Virus record (IMG/VR): IMGVR_UViG_3300012582_000194
Coordinates: 62,001-126,000 of that record
Origin: a virus
Length of the DNA: 64,000 bases
Reading direction: 5' to 3' (one strand)
This document shows positions 33,924-43,552 of the stretch, one piece after another. Both the position numbers and the translations under genes were made by a program. The notes beneath the pieces are model-generated. The model did not search any database and was not told the origin of the DNA. It saw only the letters and a program-made list of their open reading frames with translations. How positions within the stretch are numbered: the first letter of the stretch is position 1; each line of letters opens with the position of its first letter.

Positions 33924-35291
33924 ATGGCATTAAATGTAAACCAAATAGCAGACATATTATTTAAAAAAATAGCCGCTGGTAAAGCAACTACTGAATTTGG
34001 TAGATTTTATGGTAATGGTGAAGAACCATATTCAGGAAGATCTTTTGTTGATTTAAGTCAAATATGGGTTGAATCAAATTTAATTCCTTCTGTAGCTTCT
34101 GAAGTTGCAAATATTGTAGTTAAAATTAATAATATACAATTAACAAATATACCAGGTTCATCATCGTTTACACATGCATCATTGAAGAATGTCATACCAT
34201 TCAATTATGGTGATGGTTTATCATATACTTATACACTTAAAAGAAATGATGGTGCAACTGTTATACCACCAGGTGTCAATGATTGGTATTTGGATACAGA
34301 AACAGGTGTTCTTACATTCTTTTTTGGTGATACTGCTACACCTGGCTTACCAGGTACATTACCAACAGGTGTATCAACGGTATCAGGTCCATATATAACA
34401 TGTTATAAATATGTTGGTAAAACTGCATTAGATACTGGTTTGTCTGGTGGGAGCGGTTCGGCTAATATTTCAATGGGTGAATGGCAAAATTCAGTTTATA
34501 GTTTAATTACATCATTACCTGGTTCTTCTGTTAATGGTGATAGATATATTTGGAATTCTACATCTGGAACTAATGCTAATATAATAAATCCTTCAACAGA
34601 AGTTGTAACATTAGGAACTATAAATCCTTATGATATTATTGATTGGTATGCAACTTCGAGTGGTACGGCAGGATGGGTAAATATACCTGCCACAACTGGA
34701 ATGTTTACATCAATTGATAGTTTATCTAATGCGATTTATTTTTATAATACCACAAATAAATGGTCTAAATATGAAGGTGAAAAAACATATCCAACGGAAT
34801 TAGTTTTAATAGCACAAGATACATTTACACAAGAAGTGGATAATTATGATCATGTAATTTCTGATACAACTGTAGTTCAAGAAGGAACACCTGATAGTGA
34901 TTATAATTTGAGTATTAATGGTATTAAAACAACTGATAATAGCTTTGATATTCGACCTTTAATAAATAGAGCACTATCTTACAGTTCATCTACTATTGTT
35001 GATATTACTTTTTCTTCTATAGGTTCAGCATCATTAGGTGATCCAATTAGAATTTTAACTTCAACTGAAATTATATGGAGAGTCGTTAAAGCTATAAACA
35101 CAAATACTATAACATTTACAGGAACACCAATTTTAAGTATAACTGGAGCACAAGTATATTCTAAAGATACTGTTAGTTTATACCCACACACAGGTGATTA
35201 TATTTTAGTGAAATATAACTTAGGTTTTGATATTGAAAGTGGTTTAGATCCTGATAATTTATCATTAACATATGTAAGACCAATAGTATAA
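33924..35291 (+). CDS. Virion structural protein, 455 aa
   Basis: The protein starts MALNVNQIADILFKKIAAGK. Such short helical starts followed by KATTEFGRFYGNGEEPYSGR are seen in neck, tail and fibre-connector proteins of large phages. The rest is beta-rich with STSGTNAN and SSGTAGW tracts and ends GLDPDNLSLTYVRPIV. It follows the 32260 fibre gene after 17 bases without its own motif, so it is co-transcribed. It is convergent with the PEPCK gene, two bases from that gene's stop. Confidence 0.62.
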   Translation: MALNVNQIADILFKKIAAGKATTEFGRFYGNGEEPYSGRSFVDLSQIWVESNLIPSVASEVANIVVKINNIQLTNIPGSSSFTHASLKNVIPFNYGDGLSYTYTLKRNDGATVIPPGVNDWYLDTETGVLTFFFGDTATPGLPGTLPTGVSTVSGPYITCYKYVGKTALDTGLSGGSGSANISMGEWQNSVYSLITSLPGSSVNGDRYIWNSTSGTNANIINPSTEVVTLGTINPYDIIDWYATSSGTAGWVNIPATTGMFTSIDSLSNAIYFYNTTNKWSKYEGEKTYPTELVLIAQDTFTQEVDNYDHVISDTTVVQEGTPDSDYNLSINGIKTTDNSFDIRPLINRALSYSSSTIVDITFSSIGSASLGDPIRILTSTEIIWRVVKAINTNTITFTGTPILSITGAQVYSKDTVSLYPHTGDYILVKYNLGFDIESGLDPDNLSLTYVRPIV

Positions 35292-35293
35292 TA

Positions 35294-36868
35294 TTATATC
35301 TTAGGTTCAGCGGATAATATATCTTCTGATGTATTTTCTCTATATTGATTAAAATTATTTATAAATGATGTAGCTAATTTAGCTAATTGTTCATTATATT
35401 CATTTTCACTACTCCATAAATATTTTTGATTTAATACTTTAAATGGGACATCCTCACATGATGTTGGATAGCTTAAATTAAATATTGGTAAATTATCAAA
35501 TTCTATATTATCAAAATCACCATTCAGTGCAGCGTTAATTAATAATCTTGTATACTTTAATTCAATTCTATTACCAATACCGTATCCACCACCTATCCAT
35601 CCAGTATTTACTAACCAAACGTTTACTTTATGTTCGTGAATTTTTTTACCAAACATTTCGGCATATTTCGATGGGTGTAATGGTAAAAATGCTTTACCAA
35701 AACATGCAGAAAATGTTAATTGTGGTTCGGTAATATTCATCTCAGTACCCGCAACTTTTGATGTATATCCTGAAATAAAATGATACATTGCTTGTTCTGT
35801 AGTTAATTTTGAAATTGGTGGTAATACACCAGTTGCATCACAAGTCAAAAAGAAAATGTTATTAGGTATATTTCCAATAGATGGTGATATAGCATTATCA
35901 ATAAATGATAAAGGGTATGATACTCTTGTATTTTCTGTTATTGATACATCTGAGAAATTAACTTTATTTGAATTTTCAAAGAATTTAATATTCTCTAATA
36001 TAGATCCATATTTAATTGCTTTGAATACCGCTGGTTCTTTTTCTTCGGATAAATTTGCTGTTTTAGCATAACAACCACCTTCAAAGTTAAAAACACTTTT
36101 ATCTGACCAACCATGTTCATCATCACCAATGAGTTTTCTATTTGGAACATTTGAAATTGTAGATTTTCCCGTCCCAGAAAGCCCGTAATATAAAGCAGTA
36201 TCACCACTCTCCCCAATATTAGCTGAACAGTGCATGGGTAATACATTGTGTTCATTTGGTAGTATGTAATTTAAAATAGTAAATATACCTTTTTTAATTT
36301 CTCCTGTATAACCACTACCACCAATTAATAATATTTTTTTACTAAAATTGATGATGGTGAAATTATGCTGTCTTGTACCATCTTTCAGTGGGTTTGCTTT
36401 GAATGATGGTACGCATAATATTATCCAATCATGTTTAAATGTCTTCAATTCATCTTCGGTAGGCCTTAAAAACATATTGTAAGCAAAAAGATTTGACCAA
36501 GGTTTCTCAGTAATTACTTTAATATTAAGTTTATATTTTTCATCAGCACATACATAGCTATCTCTAATATAAATTTCTTTATGTTTAAGATAGCTAATCA
36601 TTTTGTTGTAAATTTTGTTGAAGTTATCGGCTTCAAATTTATTATTTACATCACCCCACCATATAGTATCTTTTGTAATATCATCATAAACAACATATTT
36701 ATCTTTTGGTGAGCGGCCAGTAAATTCACCAGTATCTATTGCTAAACTATCAGTAGAAGTTATAACACCTTCTCCAATACTAACAGTTTTATCAATTAGT
36801 TTGGATGGTGATAAATTATAATAAATTTTGGAATTATTAAGTCCTATGCTTTTTATAAAATTTTTCAT
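35294..36868 (-). CDS. pckA: Phosphoenolpyruvate carboxykinase (ATP)
   Basis: At 524 residues this is a full-length ATP-dependent PEPCK, which interconverts oxaloacetate plus ATP and phosphoenolpyruvate, CO2 and ADP. The substrate Arg is in TGRSPKDK (Arg52), HCSANIGE precedes the P-loop GLSGTGKST (229-237), and the metal site is IGDDEHGW (247-254). EGGCYAK, TRVSYPLSFID and TCDATGVLPP are all present, so the enzyme appears functional. It could redirect carbon during infection. The gene lies between virion genes, downstream of a 116-aa gene with a six-base gap. Codon and base use match its phage neighbours. Confidence 0.96.
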   Translation of the reverse strand: MKNFIKSIGLNNSKIYYNLSPSKLIDKTVSIGEGVITSTDSLAIDTGEFTGRSPKDKYVVYDDITKDTIWWGDVNNKFEADNFNKIYNKMISYLKHKEIYIRDSYVCADEKYKLNIKVITEKPWSNLFAYNMFLRPTEDELKTFKHDWIILCVPSFKANPLKDGTRQHNFTIINFSKKILLIGGSGYTGEIKKGIFTILNYILPNEHNVLPMHCSANIGESGDTALYYGLSGTGKSTISNVPNRKLIGDDEHGWSDKSVFNFEGGCYAKTANLSEEKEPAVFKAIKYGSILENIKFFENSNKVNFSDVSITENTRVSYPLSFIDNAISPSIGNIPNNIFFLTCDATGVLPPISKLTTEQAMYHFISGYTSKVAGTEMNITEPQLTFSACFGKAFLPLHPSKYAEMFGKKIHEHKVNVWLVNTGWIGGGYGIGNRIELKYTRLLINAALNGDFDNIEFDNLPIFNLSYPTSCEDVPFKVLNQKYLWSSENEYNEQLAKLATSFINNFNQYRENTSEDILSAEPKI

Positions 36869-36873
36869 ATTGT

Positions 36874-37224
36874 TTAAAGTTCATCAATTCTTAATTGTCT
36901 TATACTACTTTTAGATGTAATAACATCAGCTATTATTTTTATATCATTTCTTACACCAATATATTTTGACTGTAATACAACAGTATTAACATTTTGCATT
37001 TCTTCATTGATAAGGAAATCTTTAATTATTTTTATACTTTGTTTAGCATCATTTAAATATATTTCACCATATTCTGTTAAACAACACGACATTTTAGGAA
37101 ATTCAATATCATACTCTTTCCATAGATAATTTACATCCAAACCTCTGTATAACAATTTTACTCTAATATCCCTACTAGATAGTGTAAATGTTTTAAAATT
37201 CCCTAAATTATCCAAATCAATCAT
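36874..37224 (-). CDS. Hypothetical protein, 116 aa
   Basis: The protein starts MIDLDNLGNFKTFTLSSRD and has alternating strands and a helix (SIKIIKDFLINEEMQN). CC occurs in KMSCCLTEYG. No family recognised. It is the gene immediately upstream of pckA and shares its transcript, though nothing in the sequence links it to that enzyme. Confidence 0.5.
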   Translation of the reverse strand: MIDLDNLGNFKTFTLSSRDIRVKLLYRGLDVNYLWKEYDIEFPKMSCCLTEYGEIYLNDAKQSIKIIKDFLINEEMQNVNTVVLQSKYIGVRNDIKIIADVITSKSSIRQLRIDEL

Positions 37225-37279
37225 TTTTTATTTAATACTTATATTAATGAAAAATTAAATAGTTTTAAAAAATGAAATT

Positions 37280-37289
37280 TAATATATAG
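37280..37289 (+). promoter_or_regulatory. TATATA-type candidate late promoter
   Basis: TAATATATAG, 17 bases before the retropepsin-like gene; the spacer holds AAAAGGG, a possible ribosome-binding site. Confidence 0.4.
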
Positions 37290-37306
37290 AAAAAAGGGAT
37301 ATTTAA

Positions 37307-37966
37307 ATGATTTTACTATTTGAAGAGTATAATCCTCTTATGGATTTGAATAATGATGTAAAGGATCATTTATCTCAATTTCCTTACTTAAGTTATACTA
37401 TAAAGGATGAAGATAATGGTATAGTATTAACATTTAATAAAGATGTTTCATTAAAATACGTTAAAGGTATTTTAGATCCTTTCAAAATTGAAGTTAAAAA
37501 TGAATTTCCAGTAAAAATTAAAGTTATTTCTAAAAAACTAGTTGATTCTTTTGAAGAATTTAACGGTAAGCTTATAATTGGTCCTACAGAGAAAATTGAT
37601 ATTCCAACATTAAATTTAAAAGGAATTTCGGTAAAAATTGATAGCGGAGCGACCTGTTCTAGTATGGGTGTGTCTTGGTTACATGTAGATAAAAAAAATA
37701 AAAAAGTTAGTTTTTTACCATTGGATAAAACATATCCACAATATGTAAATAAAAAATTTACTTTACCTTTGATTGAAGAAGTTAGTGTTCAAAACTCTAG
37801 TGGTAAACAAGAATTAAGACCATTAATTAAATTAGATATTATAATTAAGGGTAAAACATACGAAACATTTTTTTCATTAGCTAGTCGTAGAGAATTAGAA
37901 TTTCCTATATTAATTGGTCGTGATGCGTTATCTGGAAGATTTTTAATAGATATTTCTACTATATAA
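37307..37966 (+). CDS. Retropepsin-like aspartic peptidase (RimB/Zn_protease family)
   Basis: Residues from about 90 onward resemble the family once called putative ATP-dependent zinc protease. They show the catalytic DSGA-type motif KIDSGATCSSM, the strand QELRPLIKLDIIIKG, and the signature LEFPILIGRDALSGRFLIDIS. Relatives are retropepsin-like aspartic peptidases; bacterial members include one that processes the RimK-modified ribosome tail. The N-terminus MILLFEEYNPLMDLN is a weak member of the tag family. Role could be capsid maturation or host proteolysis; both are speculative. A TAATATATAG motif ends 17 bases upstream and AAAAGGG lies between. Confidence 0.72.
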   Translation: MILLFEEYNPLMDLNNDVKDHLSQFPYLSYTIKDEDNGIVLTFNKDVSLKYVKGILDPFKIEVKNEFPVKIKVISKKLVDSFEEFNGKLIIGPTEKIDIPTLNLKGISVKIDSGATCSSMGVSWLHVDKKNKKVSFLPLDKTYPQYVNKKFTLPLIEEVSVQNSSGKQELRPLIKLDIIIKGKTYETFFSLASRRELEFPILIGRDALSGRFLIDISTI

Positions 37967-37994
37967 AATATAGTTCCGTGAAGTGATAATATTG

Positions 37995-38004
37995 TAATAT
38001 ATAA
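37995..38004 (+). promoter_or_regulatory. TATATA-type candidate late promoter
   Basis: TAATATATAA, 24 bases before the 1575-aa virion gene. Confidence 0.4.
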
Positions 38005-38028
38005 ACCCAAATAGGTTTAAAGCAACTC

Positions 38029-41000
38029 ATGCCAGATTTTAAATTCAGTGGTAATAAGTTTTATTTTAGTATATTAAATGATCCAAATGGTAAACACCCT
38101 CTTTTAGTACCATTAGTAACTAATCCTAATTTTATTGATACTAAAACATTTAAAGTAACAGGTCCACCTGGTATTAAAGAATTGATAGAAGGTGATTTAG
38201 GTATTACCGAATTATTAATGTCTAAAATTATGGAGCCAGTATTTGCTTCATTAAAAATTAATACTCTCCTTTCTGAATTTTTAGCAAATCAACCAGATCC
38301 TTTAGAAAAAGCTAATCCTAATGCTGTACCAACACAATTAAAGGGGTCTGATGCATTTAATAAAGCTAAAAAGAAATTATTAGCAAGTGCTATACCTGGT
38401 TCTGTATATTTACAATCGGGTGGTGAGCCAACAGGACTTAAATCTTTAGAAAAAACTATTATAACATCTATGATGGAATCATATAAGCCATTAATGGATT
38501 TTGCTAAAATATTAATAGAATTATTAAGCGTTGGTGAAGATGTTGTATGTAGATTTTTAGGAAGCTCTATTAAAATATTAGGTAAAGAAATAGGTTCACC
38601 ATCAAAGAATCCTGCATATTGGAGTCAGGATTTAGGATATGCCAAAACTATGACTTATTCTAAAAAAGAATTTGATGATGCTATTGCTGGTGGTTTAGCA
38701 GAATTTAATAAATCAATGGCTAAAAACAATCCAATAAAGGAAAATCTTAAAAATGGTGATTCCACACCAGGTGATATTGTATCAGATGAAAAAGAGGCTT
38801 TATATGTTGGTTATTTTGATGAAACAGGAAATTATATAGATCCTCCACAATGGGTTAAGAATAGTAACAAATGGTTGGAAATACTCGATAGAAATAATAA
38901 TAGGATTGGTGCGCCATTTGATCAATTATCTACTAATTTACATGATGGTGCTGAACAAGTAAGAAGTTATCACGAAAAAGCAATTGAGAGAATTAAAACA
39001 CAAAAAGTTTTAATGCTTGAAGAGATTACTAAAAGAGCTACTGATATAAATTCTAAATATGATGCACTTATAAAAGCGACTAATGAAAATACATCATATA
39101 CTACAGAAGTAAAAGCATCTGAGCTTAAAACCATAGCGAATAAAAAAGTAGAAGATATAAAAGTATTAGAAGAAGAAAAAAAACAATCAGCTAGTGAATT
39201 TGATGATTTAATACAAACATTAATAGATGTGATAGATGGTACAAATGTAGCAGGTAATAATTGGGAAGATGATAATGATAAATCTAAAGGTGTTAATCCA
39301 CCAAGCGTAATATCTGAATGGATTGCTAAAACAAGAGGGTCTCAATTAAGACAAAAATATTTTCCTGAAACAGTATCTACCGCACAAACGATTATTAAAA
39401 GTAATGGCGAAGGTAAAGAACCATATGTATTTATTCCTAAATTTGCAGCAGATTATAGAGGTAGGTCAGTTCAATTAGAAGTACCGTTGATTTATAGTAA
39501 TCAAATTAGACAAGAAGAAGTGAGAAGTAGTAGTGAATTTTTTGATTCGCGTGAAAGAAAACCTCTTAATAAAGGGGGGTATAGATATTCTATGAGAAAT
39601 GTTATTGATAATATTGATTTATTTTATAATACGGATGCCAATGAACCATATCGTGAAAATAATATTACATATTTTAGACATGATAATAAAACTGATTATT
39701 ACATACCAGATAAATTAAAAACTTTTTATTTACCTATTGAATGGGAAGAAATAAGAGAGTTTGAAGTTAGATATAAAAACGATCCTTCTAAAGTTATTAG
39801 AACTGAAACTGAAGTAATATTACATAAAATTGATATAGAAAATGATTATGAGCTTCGTGTAATAAAAGTAGTTAATTTACCATTATTACCGCCTGCTGGA
39901 CAAGCAGGCTTATTAGAATTCTTTCCAAGTAATAATGATTTACTTATAATGAGAAGTCAAAATCAAATACAATTTTTGAATGTAAGTGAAAATCCTATCA
40001 TAGAATCAGTTGAACTTTTAGATGTAACTAATACTGTGACATCGACAACAAGTGGTTCAACAATAACAAATATTAATGCTACAAGATTTAAAACTAGTAA
40101 TCGTTATGTAGATGAAGCATATTATACGAAAGATTCATTCTTTTATTTAAGAAAAGAGAATTCGAAATGGGGTGATGAAGTAAAAAATAAAGATGTTGAT
40201 GATTCTGAAATATATCAAGTTAAATCAATAAATAAGCAATGGGCATCCAAATCAATTACATTCACATATAATCCTAGATTGGGTGTAGTAGGTAGTCAAA
40301 GAATGGTTGAAAATGGTACTGATTTTTCGCAACATATTATTATAAATAATTCCAATAAAACAATACAGATACACTCATCTAAAGTATCAGATTTACCAAA
40401 ATTTATATTAGAATCTAAAAGTAATCAATTTAAAATACTTTCGGGTAAAAATGCAAATAGAGAAATTAGAATAACTAATTGGGATAGTACAACTGAATAT
40501 GCTATCTTTAAATATGAAGGTGAACTTATAGATGAAATATTTAGTACTTCTGCGCAGTATGATAATTCGGGTTTATTAACTAAATTTGATACAACTGTAT
40601 GGAATTATCAATATGCAGAATTTTCACATGTTGAAACATATCAAACATTTACACACGAAAGAACATTCAATGCTATAATATATCCAATTAGAGACATTAA
40701 TTACGTACCAGCAATATTGAAACAAACACCGCGTGCCATTGTAATTCAAGGTATGAATGATAGTAGTATTTTAGCATCATTGACAGATAAAGTTAAAAGA
40801 ACTGGTGTTGATTTGAAAAAATTTAATAAACCCGATTTACAAGTAGACGGTATATTTAATATTTCATCTGTTAAAACAGTAAAAACTAAAAAGGGGGTTC
40901 TCGTTAAAGTATTGCAAGTAAATGAGACTATAGAAAATAAATTTTTGAATAGAGCTTATTCTGGTAATAGAAATGATAAATTTTATTTTCCATTAAGAAT

Positions 41001-42756
41001 TGTAGGTATATCGAATGACTTAAATGATATTGGTATAAAGAATGCTGATAATCCATTAACTAAAACAGGTACATTATATACATATAACAATAATATACCA
41101 GATGATTTAATTCAGCAAGAAGATGGTACATCACCCATTGGTAATTTACATTCTACACCTGATATTAATGAAAGTAATTATCTTAAAGAGGGTACGATTT
41201 TCCATGGGCTTGATCCAAGATTTGTACATAGAACTAAATATAAAGTTTTTTGGTTAGTAGAAGCTTTGAAGAAAGATAATAGTGGTATTGCAGCAATTAA
41301 TAAAAAATATAATCCAAAGGATTTAGCATCGGCACAAGATACAGCTAAAAAAACTGGTGGCGGAGGTGCGTCACGTGGTAAAGAATGGTATACACTTATA
41401 GATAAATTTACTGCTATTCCAATACTTATATCGAAACTTGTTCCTATAATAGCGGGTAAATTAATTCCTTTAATAGTTAAAATAATACAATTGATTTCTA
41501 ATCCAAGTAAGATAACAGAATTATTAACTGATTTAATTACGGATAAAAGTATTAGTAAAGTTCCAATTAATTTTCCAGTTTTCGATAAAGATAAAGGTAC
41601 TTTGAGTAAAGTAATTAAATATAAATCAACAAAACTTCCAAAGACATTTGATGATGGAAAACCTATATCAGACAATCCTTATTATTATGCAGGTCCACAA
41701 GTAGGTGTTGATAACCCTAAATTGGTTTCTATGATGGATGGTAAAGCTGTTGCTGATTTTGGAAAAGGATTAAGTGCTAGTAAGAAACCATTATTTAGTT
41801 TTGGTATTGATACAAATTTTGCTGGATCACCACCATTTAAACTCATTACTAAAAAAGCCAAGCAAACAGATTTCACAAAACCTGCAATAGATAAAACACA
41901 ACCTTTATTTGAATTAATAATGAATTTTATAAAAATGCCATTCGAAATTATATTCATGATATTTAAATGGGTTATGAAATGGGTTAAGAAATTACTTAAT
42001 CCAACGAAAATTCCATCAGCAGTATCGGAGCTATTATCTTTTAAATGGCTAATAGATATAATTGGTAAAAATAGTTTATTCCAAATATTAGGAATAGAAG
42101 ATCCTTTAGAGAGTAGTAAAGTTGCTAAGGGTATGGATGATGTAATAAATGCAAACGGAAAAAATGCACAAGGATTATTTAATAATCTTATTAAAGCAAT
42201 GGCTGGTGGTACACCTGAATATAGTGAAATATTAATATATCATTTATTTAAAAATGGTGTATTTTTAAAAGAAGAAACAGTAGTGCGACCATATAATGGC
42301 TCTATTAATGATCCTAATTTGAGTGGTAATACTTCTGATAAAAATAGAAATAACAATTTGAATAATGCTAATAATCCACCATTACAGTCGGCAAGTAATA
42401 AAGAAGGTGATGGTGATGGTGCAATAGGTAATTTAAATTTCAATCCACTTGCTTTATGTGGACCAAGATTTTTTAATATTAATGATTTAGTTCCAATACC
42501 GTTCTGGTCAGCAATGCCATCTTTTAATATGTGTGAATTACCACAGATATTTTTAAAACCATTAGAATTGATTTTAGGTACATTAAAACTAATACAAGAA
42601 TTATTAAATTCTTTAATAAGTATGCCTATATCTATATTAGGATTGGATCCACAAATACCTATTCCTAAATTTGGTAAAGAGATACCATTTGCTAATGTAT
42701 TTGAAGATAAATTAAATCAATTGAAAAGTAAGCTTCAACAAATAAAAACAGCTTAA
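38029..42756 (+). CDS. Giant virion protein, 1575 aa
   Basis: This is the longest complete gene here. The N-terminal 250 residues are helical. A coiled segment at about 310-400 (HEKAIERIKTQKVLMLEEI) is followed by a beta-rich middle. The region about 1120-1400 has amphipathic hydrophobic stretches (IPILISKLVPIIAGKLIPLI, IIFMIFKWVMKWVKKLL) that might insert in membrane. The C-terminus is Pro/Phe/Leu-rich. It could be a baseplate or membrane-penetrating tail protein. A GC-rich palindrome encodes PPAGQAG at residues 621-627. A TAATATATAA motif lies 24 bases upstream. Confidence 0.65.
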   Translation: MPDFKFSGNKFYFSILNDPNGKHPLLVPLVTNPNFIDTKTFKVTGPPGIKELIEGDLGITELLMSKIMEPVFASLKINTLLSEFLANQPDPLEKANPNAVPTQLKGSDAFNKAKKKLLASAIPGSVYLQSGGEPTGLKSLEKTIITSMMESYKPLMDFAKILIELLSVGEDVVCRFLGSSIKILGKEIGSPSKNPAYWSQDLGYAKTMTYSKKEFDDAIAGGLAEFNKSMAKNNPIKENLKNGDSTPGDIVSDEKEALYVGYFDETGNYIDPPQWVKNSNKWLEILDRNNNRIGAPFDQLSTNLHDGAEQVRSYHEKAIERIKTQKVLMLEEITKRATDINSKYDALIKATNENTSYTTEVKASELKTIANKKVEDIKVLEEEKKQSASEFDDLIQTLIDVIDGTNVAGNNWEDDNDKSKGVNPPSVISEWIAKTRGSQLRQKYFPETVSTAQTIIKSNGEGKEPYVFIPKFAADYRGRSVQLEVPLIYSNQIRQEEVRSSSEFFDSRERKPLNKGGYRYSMRNVIDNIDLFYNTDANEPYRENNITYFRHDNKTDYYIPDKLKTFYLPIEWEEIREFEVRYKNDPSKVIRTETEVILHKIDIENDYELRVIKVVNLPLLPPAGQAGLLEFFPSNNDLLIMRSQNQIQFLNVSENPIIESVELLDVTNTVTSTTSGSTITNINATRFKTSNRYVDEAYYTKDSFFYLRKENSKWGDEVKNKDVDDSEIYQVKSINKQWASKSITFTYNPRLGVVGSQRMVENGTDFSQHIIINNSNKTIQIHSSKVSDLPKFILESKSNQFKILSGKNANREIRITNWDSTTEYAIFKYEGELIDEIFSTSAQYDNSGLLTKFDTTVWNYQYAEFSHVETYQTFTHERTFNAIIYPIRDINYVPAILKQTPRAIVIQGMNDSSILASLTDKVKRTGVDLKKFNKPDLQVDGIFNISSVKTVKTKKGVLVKVLQVNETIENKFLNRAYSGNRNDKFYFPLRIVGISNDLNDIGIKNADNPLTKTGTLYTYNNNIPDDLIQQEDGTSPIGNLHSTPDINESNYLKEGTIFHGLDPRFVHRTKYKVFWLVEALKKDNSGIAAINKKYNPKDLASAQDTAKKTGGGGASRGKEWYTLIDKFTAIPILISKLVPIIAGKLIPLIVKIIQLISNPSKITELLTDLITDKSISKVPINFPVFDKDKGTLSKVIKYKSTKLPKTFDDGKPISDNPYYYAGPQVGVDNPKLVSMMDGKAVADFGKGLSASKKPLFSFGIDTNFAGSPPFKLITKKAKQTDFTKPAIDKTQPLFELIMNFIKMPFEIIFMIFKWVMKWVKKLLNPTKIPSAVSELLSFKWLIDIIGKNSLFQILGIEDPLESSKVAKGMDDVINANGKNAQGLFNNLIKAMAGGTPEYSEILIYHLFKNGVFLKEETVVRPYNGSINDPNLSGNTSDKNRNNNLNNANNPPLQSASNKEGDGDGAIGNLNFNPLALCGPRFFNINDLVPIPFWSAMPSFNMCELPQIFLKPLELILGTLKLIQELLNSLISMPISILGLDPQIPIPKFGKEIPFANVFEDKLNQLKSKLQQIKTA
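39891..39909. repeat. GC-rich palindrome within a coding region
   Basis: GCCTGCT and AGCAGGC flank the loop GGACA, inside codons for PPAGQAG (residues 621-627) of the 1575-aa virion protein. Its GC content is far above that of its surroundings. Confidence 0.75.
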
Positions 42757-42760
42757 TTTT

Positions 42761-42770
42761 TGATATATAA
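42761..42770 (+). promoter_or_regulatory. TATATA-type candidate late promoter
   Basis: TGATATATAA, 19 bases before the ATG at 42790. Confidence 0.35.
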
Positions 42771-42789
42771 TAAAAATAAGATATATTTT

Positions 42790-42963
42790 ATGGAAAATGA
42801 TGAAATGAATGAAAAAGTTGAATATGGTAAAAAAGAAATTAAACAGAAAGAAGATAATGTTAATGAAGTATTTAGCGCACCAAAAAATCTCGATTTAATT
42901 GAAAAGAAGGTAAAAATTAAGAAACCTGAGAAATTTAAAAAAGAAGATGGTATTAGAGAATAA
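42790..42963 (+). CDS. Small charged protein, 57 aa
   Basis: I start at ATG 42790; an in-frame TTG at 42760 overlaps the TGATATATAA motif. The product (MENDEMNEKVEYGKKEIKQK and onward) is almost entirely Glu and Lys and is probably disordered or helical. No family recognised. It ends just before a bidirectional terminator. Confidence 0.45.
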   Translation: MENDEMNEKVEYGKKEIKQKEDNVNEVFSAPKNLDLIEKKVKIKKPEKFKKEDGIRE

Positions 42964-42966
42964 TTT

Positions 42967-42995
42967 AAAAAAGAAGTAGAAATTACTTCTTTTTT
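42967..42995. terminator. Bidirectional terminator between convergent genes
   Basis: AAAAAAGAAGTA pairs with TACTTCTTTTTT around a five-base loop, between the stops at 42963 and 42983. Confidence 0.75.
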
Positions 42996-43393
42996 CTTTT
43001 TAGCTTCTTTGTAACTATGTTTTTTTCAATTTCCTTTTCTCTTTCTATTTTATAATCGATTTCTTTTTGATAAAAATTCTCTAAAATATATTTATCTATA
43101 TCATCAATATCTTTCATAGAATCTAAATAACTTTTTTCTTGCTTAGATTTTTTTACTCTTGGATAATACCAATCGGGTGTTAAAGTGGTTCTTTGTGCAT
43201 AATTAAACCATATATCCATAGCCAATGCACCATCAATACCATTTTTATTTAAAGCCTCAGCATTATGTGGTAAAGCTCTACCCATATATCTATTTAAAGG
43301 AAAAAATAACATTTCTTTATCTTTTTCGTCTATATTGTAATATAAATGTTTTTTTTCAAAAATTGCTTTAGTAAGAGAGCTAAAATCTATCAT
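42983..43393 (-). CDS. Possible clamp-loader small subunit, gp62-like
   Basis: The 136-residue protein contains FFPLNRYMGRALPHNAEALN, then AMDIWFNYAQRTTLTPDWYY and a basic tail ending KKLKRKKK. The spacing NR-x9-N-x(n)-D-x(n)-P-x-W recalls the compact gp62 homologs of T4-like phages (NRALSYFPDTVLHANEMN-type core). That resemblance is recalled, not searched. If right, it would partner with a gp44 ATPase to load the sliding clamp; no gp44 is adjacent. It is convergent with the small gene at 42790. Confidence 0.4.
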   Translation of the reverse strand: MIDFSSLTKAIFEKKHLYYNIDEKDKEMLFFPLNRYMGRALPHNAEALNKNGIDGALAMDIWFNYAQRTTLTPDWYYPRVKKSKQEKSYLDSMKDIDDIDKYILENFYQKEIDYKIEREKEIEKNIVTKKLKRKKK

Positions 43394-43552
43394 TTGGTTA
43401 TTATTTTGTATTTTTAGTTAAAATATGATAAAAGTTTATGATTGTGTAGAAATAAAAATATTTTAACTTTTTTTTAAAAAACATGAAAAAAACAAAACTT
43501 TTGATTTATTAAATACTATATGTTAAAAATTAAAACAATTAAATAACAGGAT

